Origin: Anolis sagrei
Taxonomy: Eukaryota > Chordata > Lepidosauria > Squamata > Anolidae
Direction: 5' to 3'
Length of the DNA: 64,000 bases
NCBI RefSeq assembly: GCF_037176765.1
Contig: NC_090021.1
Span: 192,189,878 to 192,253,877, forward strand
Positions within the stretch are counted from its first letter, which is position 1. Each line of letters begins with the position of its first letter. The notes under the pieces were generated by a model, which was not told where the DNA came from, ran no database searches, and saw nothing but the letters and a program-made list of their open reading frames with translations. Shown here one piece after another: positions 20,131 to 33,300 of this stretch. The position numbers were made by a program, and so were the translations under genes.

Positions 20131-21384
20131 AAACTCTCTACAAATATATTCTCCCCCATCCTTTGTACACAGCATCACATTGGCTATGGTAGGTTTTTTA
20201 AGAAGGTGTGAGGATTCCTGGTGAAGTTTGACAATGGGCAAGTGGCCGGGGGGGGGGGGGGGTGAGGTGATTTCTGCTTATGAGATGATTTCTGCTTGAA
20301 AGCACAGTCCCTGCCCGATTGAGTGTTTTGCATGTTCTGTCTCTTCATGCGTTGCAAACTGGATCAGAGAAATCCTTTTTTAACCTTGGTTGAACACTGT
20401 TTGTCTTCAAATCAAATTATGTACAGAACTCAGCTTGATGATAAGAAAGGAGTCTTAAAATAAGCATTCATAAGAAGGTGTCACTACTAGAGAGGGTGTT
20501 AGTTATTTTGAGATAAGTTCCAGTGAAATTGAGATTTGGGGCAGGGGCCATAAAAGGCAGAACTTAGGACAAGGGAAAGACAAAGTGGAAACTAAGTACT
20601 TCTGCCTCCTATTGAGATCCTGTTTAAATTCCCTTGATTTTTTTTTAATGAAATCTAAATGCTTACCCTCTTCTAGGTTGCATTGCTAACTTGAAGTAAG
20701 TTTCCCTTAAAGTCTGTTACCTGGAGCTGCAGTGATTGACTAGTTAGTTAATGTTTAAATTCTTTAAAATACTTGTGCTTATTTTGTTGCATACATGCCC
20801 CATCTGTAAAAAAAATGATGTCATGTTTTCCTTTAAAACTTATGTTTTCTTGCTGCTGTGGATTTAGTAAAGTAAAGCTGAAGTGCTGTAATTGGACAAT
20901 AGCCTTACAGCTAAATGTATTTAGGAGTTGGTATTACACTATTGTTAAATTGTGTATATTTTTAAAGAATTTTCTAATGCATCATGATTTTTGTGAGATT
21001 GTTGCATGCCTGATAATGCAGAAGATTAGTGAGACATGCCACCATATGGCTCATCTGTAATCGTGAAGTTACTACAATAAATAGAGAGTTGTAGAGCAAT
21101 GGACCCGTCAACTGCTTTGAATATATCCTGCGTCAGTTGAGACAATCCACATGAACTGCATAGGAGAGAGGTAGGACTTTGAATAGAAGTCTGTTGCCTC
21201 TTTACTTTTGACCTTTTACTAATATGGACAATAATAGATCCAGTGTTAAGTAAAGTTTTTAATGACCTTTATGTTAGGAGAACAACAAAAAAGAAAATTG
21301 TTAGTAGAGGTTATATTTGTGCCAAGAATAACAGACCTGTGGCTGCTATGGAACATTTATGCTGTATGCAAGGAAATACAGCAA
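20131..21384. other. GPR155 intron 1, no feature recognised
   Basis: Apparently single-copy sequence apart from a G15 run at 20248-20262. A 95-codon frame at 20773-21060 resembles nothing I know and looks fortuitous. Confidence 0.4.
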
Positions 21385-21562
21385 ACCCTACCCACTGATG
21401 TTCTGTTCCAGGACCATTCTGGATACCAGAATTGGTAGTCTCATGGTATAGTGAAGTGGCATCTCTTATGTTAAATGACAAAATCACAGCTTTCTGGAAA
21501 TTTATTTTGAGTATTTTCAAACTATGGATACAGAATCCATGGATATATACCCCTGACTGTAT
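21385..21562. mobile_element. Tigger-like (Tc1/mariner) MITE remnant
   Basis: CAGGACCATTCTGGATACCA near the left and ACTATGGATACAGAATCCAT near the right, with TTGAGTATTTTCAAACTATG between. This is the layout of short Tigger-like elements related to that at 2495. Confidence 0.5.
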
Positions 21563-22309
21563 TTCTTCATTTCAGCTTCTCTCAATTTGCTATCCTCTAG
21601 ATCAGGCATTGGCAAACTTCGACCTTCCAGGTGCCTAGATGGATTGGTTTCCAACTCCCACTGGTCTAATAGGGCCACCAATTTGATTAAGGTTGCTTTG
21701 TTACTTCACTATATTCTGCTCTTCTCCTCAAAGAGCTTGGTATGTAAAATATGATCCTTCTTGTCTTTCCAATATTTTGCTTTGAATGAAGCCTCTGGCC
21801 CAAACTACAGTCCTATCTCAATAGCCAACTAGAGTGTCCAAAACATCTGGTAGACCCTGGGTTGCCAGTCCCTGTACTATGTTTCATCAGTTGTGATGTT
21901 ATACTGGTTGCTTCAGGACTAGTGGACGTCATTTTCTTTTTAAGTAAAAAGAAGAGCATGTGGGCCATAGTATTGAACGGATTATTAAACTGATATACAG
22001 GTGTTGAGCCAGAAGAAAAGGGAGGTTTCTAAATTGATGAATCGATCATCTGCTTTGTAACTAAGTGTGGGATGTTTACATGGTGTTTGTATTTATAAGA
22101 AGATTAAAAGCTTTCATGGCTAAGGTGCACGCATTATCTGCTACACTCGTAGATGTCTTCCTGTGAACTGCATTTATATAAATCTTACAAGAGGTCAAAA
22201 GATCATGATCTCTCTCACCCTGGAAGAAATTCTGTAATTCAGTGCTGCAAGTCACATAATATGTGTCATTTTAAAAATGTGATTGAGATAGTGAGTTTGA
22301 CTTAAGATG
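21563..22309. other. GPR155 intron 1, unassigned, one degenerate palindrome arm
   Basis: GGCATTGGCAAACTTCGACC at 21604 and GTCCAAAACATCTGGTAGACC near 21837 look like the two ends of a hAT MITE pulled apart by other sequence. The rest is unassigned. Confidence 0.35.
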
Positions 22310-22317
22310 CTATAAAC

Positions 22318-22820
22318 CAGGGGTCCCCAAGCTACGGCCCGTGGGCCGTATGCGGCCCACCGAGGGCATTTCTCCGGCCCGCGCGGCCTGGCCTGGCCAC
22401 GCCCACCCGGCGCCGCTCCGCTAATTGCGGACACTTCCTTCTTCTCTCTATCTCCCGGCTACTGTCTCTTTAAATCTCCACATCGACGGAGGCGCCTTTC
22501 CCTCATGGAAGCCAACGCCGAGGGGTGTGTTCACCTTCCTTCCTCCCTTCCTTCTTCTCTCTATCTCCCGGCTGCTGTCTTTTTAAATCTCCATACCGCC
22601 TCTTCTCCCCTCTGTGAAGAAAGGCACCGTCCAATTCAGCACAGGCTCCAATACCCGGCGCGGACCAATTCCTCTCAGGAAGAGGGGTGTCTCTATGTGT
22701 CCAAAACCCCCTCCACACTGAATGGTACCATCTTCCTCAGCTCAGGCTCACATACGTGGGACCAACCAATTCACCCCAGGAATAAGGGAGTATGGATAAG
22801 GAAGAAAAAGACCCCCTCTG
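22318..22820. mobile_element. hAT element candidate, GC-rich body
   Basis: CAGGGGTCCCCAAGCTACGG matches the left end of the intact hAT at 36966. The body (CTTCTTCTCTCTATCTCCCGG repeated about 110 bp apart) is GC-rich. The right end near GACCCCCTCTG and the flank CTATAAAC / CTTAAAC suggest a decayed 8-bp duplication. The right boundary is tentative. Confidence 0.5.
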
Positions 22821-24188
22821 CTTAAACTCTGCTAGTGTGATTCTAGGGATGTATGTTAAACCAACAAAAAATCTGCTGTAGCATAGAAACTTTTTAATAG
22901 CTGAAAAAATCTTTTAAAATGTATATTCTACCTTTTCACCAGAAAAATTACAAGACAATTATCAAGTTAAATATGAAGAAGACTATCAGATGAAATTTCT
23001 CTCAGTGGAATATAATTTTGTCCTGTAATAGGCTGCCCATTCACAACATTATATTTTATAGTTTGCAGTTCCTTAGATCTTTACTGTGATTTTTTAAATT
23101 GTCTCTCTTGTGCTTTTGGTAATGTTTTCTAGGTGTTTGTGCATCAACAGTAAAAGCCATAAATATTTAAATTATAGGTTTGAAATGAGACATGATTGCA
23201 TTAAGTAATTATAACAACATTTTGTGGTATTGTCTTCTGGTGCTTTGATGATTTAGGTATGCTGGTTTACCTCCCTTCTTGTCCCCTTTTTGATTCATCG
23301 CCCTTTCTGAAATAGCACTTGCTCTTGTCACTGCTTTGTGTCAGGACATCATTTTTGTTGAATGAACTTTAGAAAACAAAATGGCAGCAGTTTTACTTGG
23401 TCTTCAAAAAGAAGAAACATGCCAACAGTAACTTTTTGTTTTTTCAGTTCCTAAAAACAATCCACGTTTACATTTACAAAAGCTAAAATGGAACAATTTC
23501 TGCAGAGATTTTGTTTCATTTTATTTTTATATCAAATCAAATCAATACATCATCCTTTACAAAGCTGTCATCTTTGATAACAAATGTTTCTTTTTTGTTG
23601 TAGCAATTACTCCCCCCCCCCCAGTGTTGCATTAATGTTACAGTTTGAGCCTTTTAGTTTCTTGATTACTGATTTGAACCAAGCTCCAGTAGACAACCCA
23701 GTTAAGAGTAAAGGACATGATCAGAGTGTCTCTAGTCTTGTATTCCTTCTCCTGCTGTTTATGCTAGTATGAAAGTAGAGCCACTGACCTGAATCCTAAT
23801 AGGAATGTTTACTGATAGAAATGTATGTGTAAGGAGAATAGGCAGGGAGATACCCTTTCCTCAGTTCTACCCCATACCCTCCTGGATCCTTCTCTGGCAG
23901 ACAGCAAAACTCCTTGGAGCATCTCCATGATCTATTGCAGGAAATGAAAGAAGAAAAGTTCTGGTGCTGCAGGATTACATTGGATAGAGGCCGCAATTCT
24001 TTGAACTACAGTATAGCAAGGCTGATTAATACTGTCTTTCTTTAATTCTGATACAATTTTCTATATAAACATTTCTAAAATGTGGTGCATCTTAAAATTT
24101 CAGGTGTATCTTACATATTTTTGGTGGTGGTGATACTGAAATTAGAGTGCATCTTACAATTGAAGAAATACGATACTATGCTCTTAGG
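22821..24188. other. GPR155 intron 1, mostly unassigned
   Basis: AT-rich sequence. At 24080-24180 GGTGCATCTTAAAATTTCAG, ATTAGAGTGCATCTTACAAT and AATACGAT recall a short Tc1/mariner-type MITE end. The rest shows no repeat or exon that I recognise. Confidence 0.35.
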
Positions 24189-24196
24189 TTCTATGG

Positions 24197-24331
24197 CAGT
24201 GGTTCCCAATCTTTGGGCCTCCAGGTGTTTTGGACTTCATCTCCCACAGTTCCTAACAGCTGGTAAGCTGGTTGGGTTTTCTGGGAGTTGAAGTTCAAAA
24301 CACCTGGAGGCCCAAAGATTGAGAACCACTG
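24197..24331. mobile_element. Palindromic hAT MITE, 135 bp
   Basis: The ends are CAGTGGTTCCCAATCTTTGG and AAAGATTGAGAACCACTG. Target duplication TTCTATGG / CTCTATGG at 24189-24196 and 24332-24339 (7/8). Confidence 0.88.
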
Positions 24332-24959
24332 CTCTATGGCAATACTAAAATATTGCTTAACAAGGGACTGCTTGTATAGTAGGCTGAGAGAAATAAGTTG
24401 CGCAAATCTATTCATAATAGCAACTAGACAGTTACTTGTGTAAAGGAAATTGCACGCTTCATGTGTTGGTGTGTTGGAGGCCTTGCTGCTACTGTGGTAA
24501 AAAAAACATAGCCTGTTTGTCTTGGGGGGTGACTGAGTATATACATTAGTGCTCTTTTGTTATATGGTAAGTGTTACCACTTATCTCTGACTTCCAATAG
24601 CACAGCATGGGCTCTCCCACTTCTTCCCCCCCCAAATAATATGTGTGTGATTATGCCACTATCTGTTTGAATAGTATTATCCCATAGCATTTGGGGGGTT
24701 TGGGATTTATTCCACATTTAAATTTTAATTCAGGAATGTTTTTCAATTGAGTTGTGATTTTATTTTCTACCCACCACATATTTTTCATATATAGCATCAT
24801 CAAGAAGATATTTGGGGGCTGAAAAACAGTTGGAAAAGTTTTTATTACATAAAAGTGCATATTTCACTGTTTCTACTGAAAAAGTAGTTATGGAAAGTAT
24901 AGAAATCACTGGAAGGAACCAAACTTTTGTGAGAGAAGACAATGTGGTAAAACTTTACA

Positions 24960-25106
24960 CCATTTTCACTGCCATGGTCCAATGCTATGAAATCATAGAT
25001 GCTATAGTTTTTTGACAGAGAAAGCTAAAGACCTGGTAAACCTACAATTTCCATGCATTGAATCATGGCAGTTAAAATTGTGTAAAACAGTGTAGATGCA
25101 CCTAAG
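24960..25106. mobile_element. MITE fragment, relative of 51122-51346
   Basis: CACTGCCATGGTCCAATGCT, TGACAGAGAAAGCTAAAGAC, AATCATGGCAGTTAAAATTG and CAGTGTAGATGCACCTAAG match the inner and right parts of the copy at 51122. Confidence 0.6.
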
Positions 25107-25616
25107 AAATGTGTAATTGTCCAAACAATCATACTTCTTCTTTTTGGTTTACCTATGTATGAATAATGATAACATCTATCTAGATAAACTCATACAGGCA
25201 TTCTTCTGTCAACAAAGTAGATTTTTTTATTTTGCATTACATCTTCCATAGAAAATTTGGTACCATAGACAGAAATAAAATTTAAAAGATAGAAATAGGT
25301 TTCTATACCCAAAAAAAAGGAGAACGGTTCAACGGTTCATCAAAACATTTATTCAGAACTAATGACAATGTGTACATGTGAAATGAAACTTCCAAGTCAA
25401 GTAATACTTGCATAAGTAAACAAGCATTTGAAACTTCTAGACACAATTTTAAGACTTCATTCAAAATGCATTTTTTCATACATTTCTACTTTTCTTACTA
25501 TATTTCCATTTTAGTGCCCATACTTACAGATTTACGCCTTTAAAAAAACATCCTGGGAGGAGCTGATGACACAAGCTAATTTTCTTTCTTCCTTTCTTAT
25601 TTGTTTTTCATGAATA

Positions 25617-25925
25617 TTTATTTATTTATCGTGTCATCCACAACCAGAACATTGTATTACATTTCTAGCAGAACAAAACAAACAAACAGATTTAAAAAAC
25701 CCACAAATTTTGCAAACTTGGTAGCTGATTAAATGTCCTTTGACCAGTATCTGGCCACTTGGAGTGCCTCTGGTGTTGCCGCAAGAAGGTCCTCCATTGT
25801 GCATGTGGCAGGGCTCAGGCTGCATTGCAGCAGGTGGTCAGTGGTTTGCTCTACTCCACACTCATGAATGCTTAGTAAGGGATTCCAGAAACAGCTGTTA
25901 ATTAATTTGCTTTTTGTAGATAGGC
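25617..25925 (-). mobile_element. LINE 3' fragment with RT C-terminal Cys motif
   Basis: The minus strand encodes CGVEQTTDHLLQC, a Cys-(x)n-TT-x-HLL-x-C motif of the kind found at the C-terminus of several non-LTR reverse transcriptases, then LLAATPEALQVARYW. A 3' UTR and a TTTATTTATT tail (on +) close it. Clade uncertain. Confidence 0.5.
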
Positions 25926-26364
25926 ACACAGAGCTAGAGCAGTGGAGAACTTCATTTTTTCCAGCTTAAGCATTATTGCATTATTTGCCGCAACCATGGT
26001 GCTATTTTTATGAAGTACTCTTTTATTACCCTCTAAATGCTGTTTTAAAACTTTAGTTTAGTCTGGGGGCAAGAAGGAAAAGAGGAGGGGTTAGGAAGAC
26101 TGAAAAAGACTTGCACAAAAGGAGTATTTATCAAAGCCTGTTACTGTTGTATGGCTGTAAACTTCTCTTGGTACGGCAATTGTCTTATGTTGTTTCCGGA
26201 ATTTTTTTTAAAATGACATATACATATCTGTGGTCCCACTCTATTCTACTCTTTCTCTGTAATTCTCCACATATTACTCATTCTGTAACCCTATATACTA
26301 TACTTTTGATAGATTAATATTTAGGAGAGATTATTGAATATAGTGTAAACTTCTAATACTTCTC

Positions 26365-26737
26365 TGTGGTGGCCCCTCGGCTGTGGAACTCCCTGCCTAG
26401 GGATATTAGATCAGCCCCCTCCCTCCTGACTTTTCGGAAGAAAGTAAAAACCTGGCTCTTCGAGCAAGCATTCGGAACCCCGGAATAGATAGTCAAGCTT
26501 GAGATGGAGAATGACCCAGGAACGGCCAAGACGATGGAACAGATGAGGATTGGAATGAGAGGATATAGCTCTTTTTAAATTGTTATTGCACTGTCTTTTT
26601 TGTCTAAATGCACTTAATTGTTTTTGCTGTTGTATTGTATTGATGGCATCGAATTGTGCCGATATGTAGACCGCCCTGAGTCGCCTGCGAGCTGATATGG
26701 GCAGGATATAAGTGATGTAAATAATAAATAAATAAAT
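26365..26737 (+). mobile_element. L2 LINE 3' end
   Basis: GTGGCCCCTCGGCTGTGGAA encodes the APPLWNSLP block of the L2 at 8204. FRKKVKTWLF-like coding, a 3' UTR with CCGCCCTGAGTCGCCTGCG and an AATAAATAAATA tail follow. It ends about 70 bp before GPR155 exon 2. Confidence 0.8.
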
Positions 26738-26808
26738 ACTTGGTGGTGATATGTGCCTCTGGGTTAGAAATGGAATAAGTCTAACTGGTGATCTTTCTTA
26801 TTTTGCAG

Positions 26809-27301
26809 ATCAGGATCCCCTTGCTATGTTTTTAGAAGTGGAGAATGAACATGGATAATTTCACTCCTATCAACAAGAATCTCTCTTCAACAGCTAATAT
26901 GTCTGGTCTCCTTGCGTATCCACTGAACCTAACTACCAGTTCTCCTTCCATGTCAATTAATAAGCTTTTCCCAGCCTTGTTACAATGCTTTGGCATTATT
27001 CTTTGTGGATACATAGCCGGAAGAGTTAACATAATTACATCAACTCAGGCCAAAGGACTTGGAAATTTTGTCTCTCGTTTTGCACTTCCAGCTTTATTGT
27101 TCAAAAACATGGTTGTGCTGAATTTTTCGAATGTGAATTGGTCCTTCCTCTACAGCATTCTTATTGCCAAAGCGTCTGTGTTCTTCTTAGTTTGTGTTCT
27201 AACATTCTTGATAGTCACTCCTGAGAGGCGGTTTAGCAAAGCTGGACTGTTTCCTATCTTCGCTACTCAGAGCAATGACTTTGCCCTGGGATATCCTATA
27301 G
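26809..27301 (+). CDS. GPR155: GPR155 exon 2: 36-nt leader plus aa 1-152
   Basis: The acceptor is TTATTTTGCAG|ATCAGG and the donor TATAG|GTAAGA. Coding starts at 26845 and the exon ends in phase 1. It encodes the glycosylation-site-rich lumenal N-terminus and the first helices of the permease half, including LFPALLQCFG (aa 41-50), the helix-break segment NFVSRFALPALLF (aa 74-86) and ATQSNDFALGYP. An L2 3' end stops about 70 bp upstream of the acceptor. Confidence 0.95.
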
Positions 27302-30300
27302 GTAAGAAACAAACATATGTATTATTTGTTCTGACATTATTTTGAAACACATTGTGTGTTAGAAGTGCACAGTACACATTATCACTGAGAATGTACATCA
27401 CGTGTGTTGTTTCACCTGCTAATTCAAGAATTTTTCAGTAGCTGAGTTAAAATACTTTGGCTTCATTAATCATAAATGGCATAGCATAGGGCTTTATAAA
27501 TAAACCCATGGTGTAGTTTTAGCAGAAAAACATGGATGTGTGGAGATTGAAATTTGGGCACACTCTTCTGCAGCTGTTCTGTCTTAAAACTTAAGTTATA
27601 GGAGTTATATCTAGGTAACAAGGTGTTGGCAAGACTTAGGTGTTTGTTATCAAGAAGGTGATCTAGTCGAGCATTTTTGTATCGGAATGTATCTGAACAT
27701 ATGCAACAGTTTGTCAATGACATGTATCCGGACTCATGTTTCTTGGGAAGAATGTTCTCCATAGTGCTTGTAATTTGATACATTAGCGGAAAAATGTATT
27801 TGGATTTAGTTCTATTGTCAAGGCTATGTTCGTGATTGTTCTGATCAAAGAGGCTAGATGTTAGCCCTAACGCATTGTCTTTCTTTCTATTTAATGTTTA
27901 ACTAATGTTTAACTTTAAACACTAGCAGCAACCAAATCAAAGTTTTAGAACTAGCAGAAGGGGAAGGCAATGTCATTAATAAGTACAATAGTAGGCAAGG
28001 AAGAATAATATGCTAGTTTTGTTAGGTCTATGTGATTTAGTACATGAATCTGTTGAAGCACTTAGAGAATTGTTTCATCATTTTTGCATTATATTACATT
28101 ATATTGTGTTGCATTAAAACTTCTCTTGTTGCTGGGCCAAGTAGCAATTTACAGTAAGTAGTCGTTACTACACATGGAAATAGGTTTTGCTCAAATGAGA
28201 TTTTGTTTGCATTTAAAAAAGCACACTAGCATATCTGTATTAATAATAATAATAATACTTTATTTGTATTCCACCCTATCTCTCTGAGGGGAATCATGAC
28301 TTTGCAACATTTTGGGCCCATATCTATATTTGGAGCTTTGAAACAGCTGGTATAGTCACCTCTTCCATCACACAGAAAGAAGGGAGGAACACCTACCTGA
28401 TCACATTCATGCTTTTACTTTTTCTGTTTGGGTGAATGTTGTATTCAGTCAAAATACTCTTGAAATCACATGTTTTATACAAAGTATCTTAAGGGAAAAC
28501 AGAATTGATACTACTACTATGGTGAGAAAATATAGCCATAAAGGAGACATTCTCAAACTGTGGCCCTCCACCTGTTTTAACCTTCAACTCCCAGAATTTC
28601 TAACAATTGAACAAGCTTATTTGGGCTTCTGGGAGTTGGGGGCCCAAAAAGCTGGAGGGCCCCAGTTTGAGGATGCCTGACCTAAAGAATATATCTTGTG
28701 TTGTTTACATGGGATGCCAACAAGTCATACAACATCTCTAATGATGGGTTGAGTTTATGCCTTGGATCCATGTTTCTGTTACAGTAATACTGACAAGTGC
28801 TGATTCTACCTTTTGCAATTATGCAAAACCATAAGAATGAGGTAGATGAGTTTTCCCTTTGCAAATTATGTAGATAAATAAGGTTACATGAAATTTAACT
28901 TTTACCCAGACTTTGTTCCACAGAAAAGCAGTTAGGATATGTTGTGTTGAAGGACGCTTTCTGTTTCCTTTCTTCCAGCCTCACCCTTTTACATGGGATC
29001 TTGCATAAGGTCAATGCAGGATGTGTATTGGAAAACAGGCATTCAATTCTCTTGTTTGCCTTCTACATGGACAATTAGATAGGATTATGTCAAGGGACAG
29101 CAAGAGACTTGCATGCTCTGCTGTAGAAATTGATCTAATGAAATGATCTAATTTTGGCTTCAGTACAAATACAACCTTTTGCTTTATTCCTTTGGTAAAG
29201 TGTTAGAGTTTCTGGAAGATACAATGGGGAAGTACTGGGGGCTGAGAGACCACCTCCTTAACCTTGCATTATTGTAGTCTGCTAGCAAGCTTGGTGTCAT
29301 GGATGCCATTTTCTCCCCACCTCAAATGCTTAAAGACTGGCAAGTTTAGGGGCAGGCTGCTCTTTTTATGGTGCTATATTAAATTAGGAGCCTTCTTTGC
29401 TTTATATGATTATCTTTGTGAATAGCCAAGGCTTACAATCAAAGTGTTCAAGGCTCTCTGTTGGAAGTGGGTGTACCAAAGTAATAGGCCTGGCCATTCT
29501 GTTAGTACATGTTTCACTTCAGAAGATTGAGGTTTCAAGTCTTTTGAGAGATCATGCTTTCATTTATAATGCTGAGCTATTGTTCCACCTTCTATCGTTC
29601 ACCTTTTACCACATTACAAAGAGTGCCCTGTGACATTTTAATAAGTATCTGTGAAGGCACACACCTAGTTCAGAGTTTGCTAAATTATCATTTTATTGTT
29701 TAGGGCAAAGTGCAATAGCATAGGTTAAAATGGCAGCATAGGACTTACTTGTCCATGCCAGAAATAAATACTTAAACTCGGCCATGATAGCCAGTAAAAA
29801 GTCACGACTCATTAGTCAGAGCAGTAAAATATCAAAAGAGTATTCAGTAAACATTTTACATGTAGATATGGGAAATTTTGTCAAGCAGAATCCAGTATCT
29901 GATTCCTTAAAGGTATAGTGGTAGGCTTGATCACCTGGTCTGAAGATCAAGGCCTGGCTGATGTGTCCTGAATTTTGCAGAGAAGGAACCAAAGATGAAA
30001 AACAAGGCTTGAGCATTCAAAGGCCAGCAGGCTTTCTAGCTCATTGTATTTCCTTCTAGAATGCATTCCATGACTATTTAGATTGTGATTAGCTCTCCAT
30101 GGAAACATAAAATATGCCGTCTGTCACCTTCTGGCTTTCACTGTGTTTGACATGATGGGAATGCAATTTTAAGAAGAGAAAGGGGATAGATTTAACAGAC
30201 ACGATCAAAGTTTCAGCATACTAGAATTTGCAATAAAAGGTATAGAATCATTAGGATGAGATAAATGGGGATACTACAACTTTTTTGAAGACATTTTGAA

Positions 30301-33300
30301 GCATTGGTAAAATTAAGACTTTGTATAGCAAAAACTATTCACAAATTCCAATGGCCTTTAAAATGTAATAGTAAAGAAGCTTAGGCTTCTGCCAACATGC
30401 AAATAGAGATCCAGTGAAGAATTCCACTTCAGAAGAGGAGTACTGGGACAATTTTTTCCTGGTTGCTATTTTCTCACACTTATCCCTCCCACACTACATC
30501 TGACTGCGCCATAGCTGTCTGGAGCAAATTTTCAGGCATGGACACCAATGGTGAAAAAAATCAAGTGCTCTTTGAGATATCTTTCAATTGTAACTTGCAG
30601 CATTCCTCCTCAGTGACTATGCTGCAAGGACTCATCAGTCCAACAACATTTGGGGGACTGCATGATTCTTACCCCTGAAATAAATGTGCTGTTATTTAAA
30701 AAAAAAAAAAACAGGTTATAATGCTATTGGGCATGGTATGACTCCTTTTACACTTTCTTTGCTCATCATTCAGTAAAGTTATTCTTGGAGTCAATCTTTT
30801 CCATCCTGGCACTATGCAGATATATTGCCTACATTTCTTCTTGACCCTAGGCACCATGACCAGTAGGCAGGGGTGATGGCAATTGTTGCCTGAAATAATT
30901 GTAGGTTGGGTGAACTGCTAGGCTGTATGTTGTTGTTAATGTTGTTTGGGATCCAACAATAATGTGGTGAGTAGTAATTGCTTATACAGATCAAGATAGA
31001 AGCACTTCAGCTAGATCATCCACTACTGCTACTTTGTGGTGTCTGTTCAGAAGTTTTTGGGGAGAGCCATGTCCTTGTAACCACCTCTCACATATATACT
31101 CAAAAGCATCGTTTTTTATTTGCCTTCAAGTCAATTCTGACTTATTGTGACCTTAAGGTGAACCTATCATGGTATTTTCTTGGCAAGATTTGTTCAAGGC
31201 GGTTTGTCTTTGCCTTCCTCTGAGACTGAGTGTATGTATCTTGTCCAAGATCACTAAGAGTCCGAATTCAGTCCTCAAAATGCTTCAGTACACCACTCAA
31301 AAACTTCTGCCTTTCCCACTCAGCTCCTTTTTATCTGTTGTGACAGAGCAGGGAATTTTCTCCTTCATCCAAATATCTCCTCATGTATTTGTGAGCTACT
31401 GAACATTATTATTATTCTGTCTCTAATTTTGTTTGTTTGTTATTTCATTGCTATAGTTACATCTTACCTTTGGTTGAAATTCCAGTGTTGTGTCTTTCTC
31501 AGCATGGCTAAATAAGAAATCTACCACAATTGGGTTGACATGCAGAATGACCCCTATCATGGTGGATTGCTACTCCTGCCATCCCAGAATGAATCTTCAC
31601 AGTAAATCCAATCTCTCATTCTAGGAAGACACAAGGAATAATCCACCATTATTAATTCATTCTGCATGTCAACCCAATCATGGTGAATTGCTCCTCTTGC
31701 CATTCCCAAATGAATCTTCATGATAAGTCCAATGTCTCATCCTTTAGGGGTTCTTTGAGAAGTCTGTCAACTTCTGGTCTTTGTCTTTTTTAATGTATTA
31801 GTTCTGGGTAATTTTTCATAGAACTTGCCTTCCCCAAGTGAAGGGCTTAGGTCTCAGCCATACCAAAGCTTTGCCAAAAATTGTTGATGCAATGGCGCAT
31901 AGGACAAAATCTCTGAATAAGACTGTATTTGCTTTAGTTAAGAGTTTAGTGCAGGATGCTTGTCTAAGGCATCTCTCATACATAAACATTGGATAAAGTA
32001 GTGAAGGCTTATGGATACTGATGTGTATGAATAAAACGTGTGCCTGTGAGAACAGAGATGTCTGTGTGTGGCATTTGTGAAAATCCCCTTCAATCACCTT
32101 TTAACATGTTTCTCATTTTCCTTCTAGTTGAAGCTTTATATCAAACTACATATCCAGAGTATCTCCAGTATATTTACTTGGTTGCACCAATATCTCTCAT
32201 GATGCTAAATCCTTTAGGATTCATTTTTTGTGAAATCCAGAAATCAAGAGACAATCAGAGTCTTTCTCACAGCAAAATCAAGATTGTGGGACTTGGACTT
32301 CTAAGGGTGTTACAAAACCCTATAGTATTTATGGTCTTCATAGGAATTATCTCAAATTTTATTCTCAACCAAAAGATTCCTGATTATTTGGAAAACTTCC
32401 TTGATGGTCTTGCCAGTTCTTTTTCTGGTTCAGCACTTTTTTATTTGGGCCTCACCATGGTGGGCCAAATCAAGAAACTGACAAGGGGTACATTTGTTGC
32501 ACTGATTCTTCTCATCACAGCTAAACTGTAAGTTTCATTTTTGTTTCTAATATTGGTTTTTTTTTCTTTGCTTGTTTGTATGGTTACTTTTCAGTATTGG
32601 GTTAAGTCTTAAATCCAGTGTCATGAGACTGAAACAGCATGTGTTTTTAATGAACTTGGATATTTATGTCTTATTTGGATTGCACAATTGTTGATCTAAT
32701 TTACATTTTTAAAAATTTGCTAATTAGCCTATCTTGTCACAATTTCGCACTCATGTACAGCTATCCAAATAATAAGAACCCAAGATTTAAAATCTCTTTG
32801 GGTTGAAACTTGTGTGCATATGTGCCAGTTCTTCTGAAAGCAACACAAACATTGACTTTTAAGGAGGGGTGGATATATATGCTTACTTTTGGTATCCATT
32901 GTTTTTGCATGTTTTAACCCATATTTCCATTTCTGCATTAATCTGTAGGTTTTCTTTCTCCTTTTAAAAGCATATTTTGGTAAACTTAAATTCATGAGAA
33001 CTATTTTGTAGTATTCAGAGAAGTAGAAAAAATAGTGATTAGCTAAATTTCAATATGTGCATTATTCCCAGAGTTGCAAATCATGCCACTACATGTTGAA
33101 ATTTGCAAAGACTGAATACTCCAAACACCCCTAGAATTAATGTCTACTATGTTTATGCACACATGCCATCACAAGCTTTTTTTTATTCTTCCCATGTGAT
33201 GTGTGGGATTTCATTTAGAAGCAAGAGTGAAGCCTCAGAAGTGAACAGAGGAATGAACAAATGGTTTTCCAAACCAAAGCCAGGGTCCTCAAAGCCAGGA

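Noticed and set aside
20773-21060. A 95-codon frame in intron 1 as a possible alternative 5' coding exon of GPR155
   Set aside because: Translation is rich in Cys, Phe and Lys in the manner of AT-rich noise, no consistent splice pair joins it to exon 2, and the human protein starts in exon 2.
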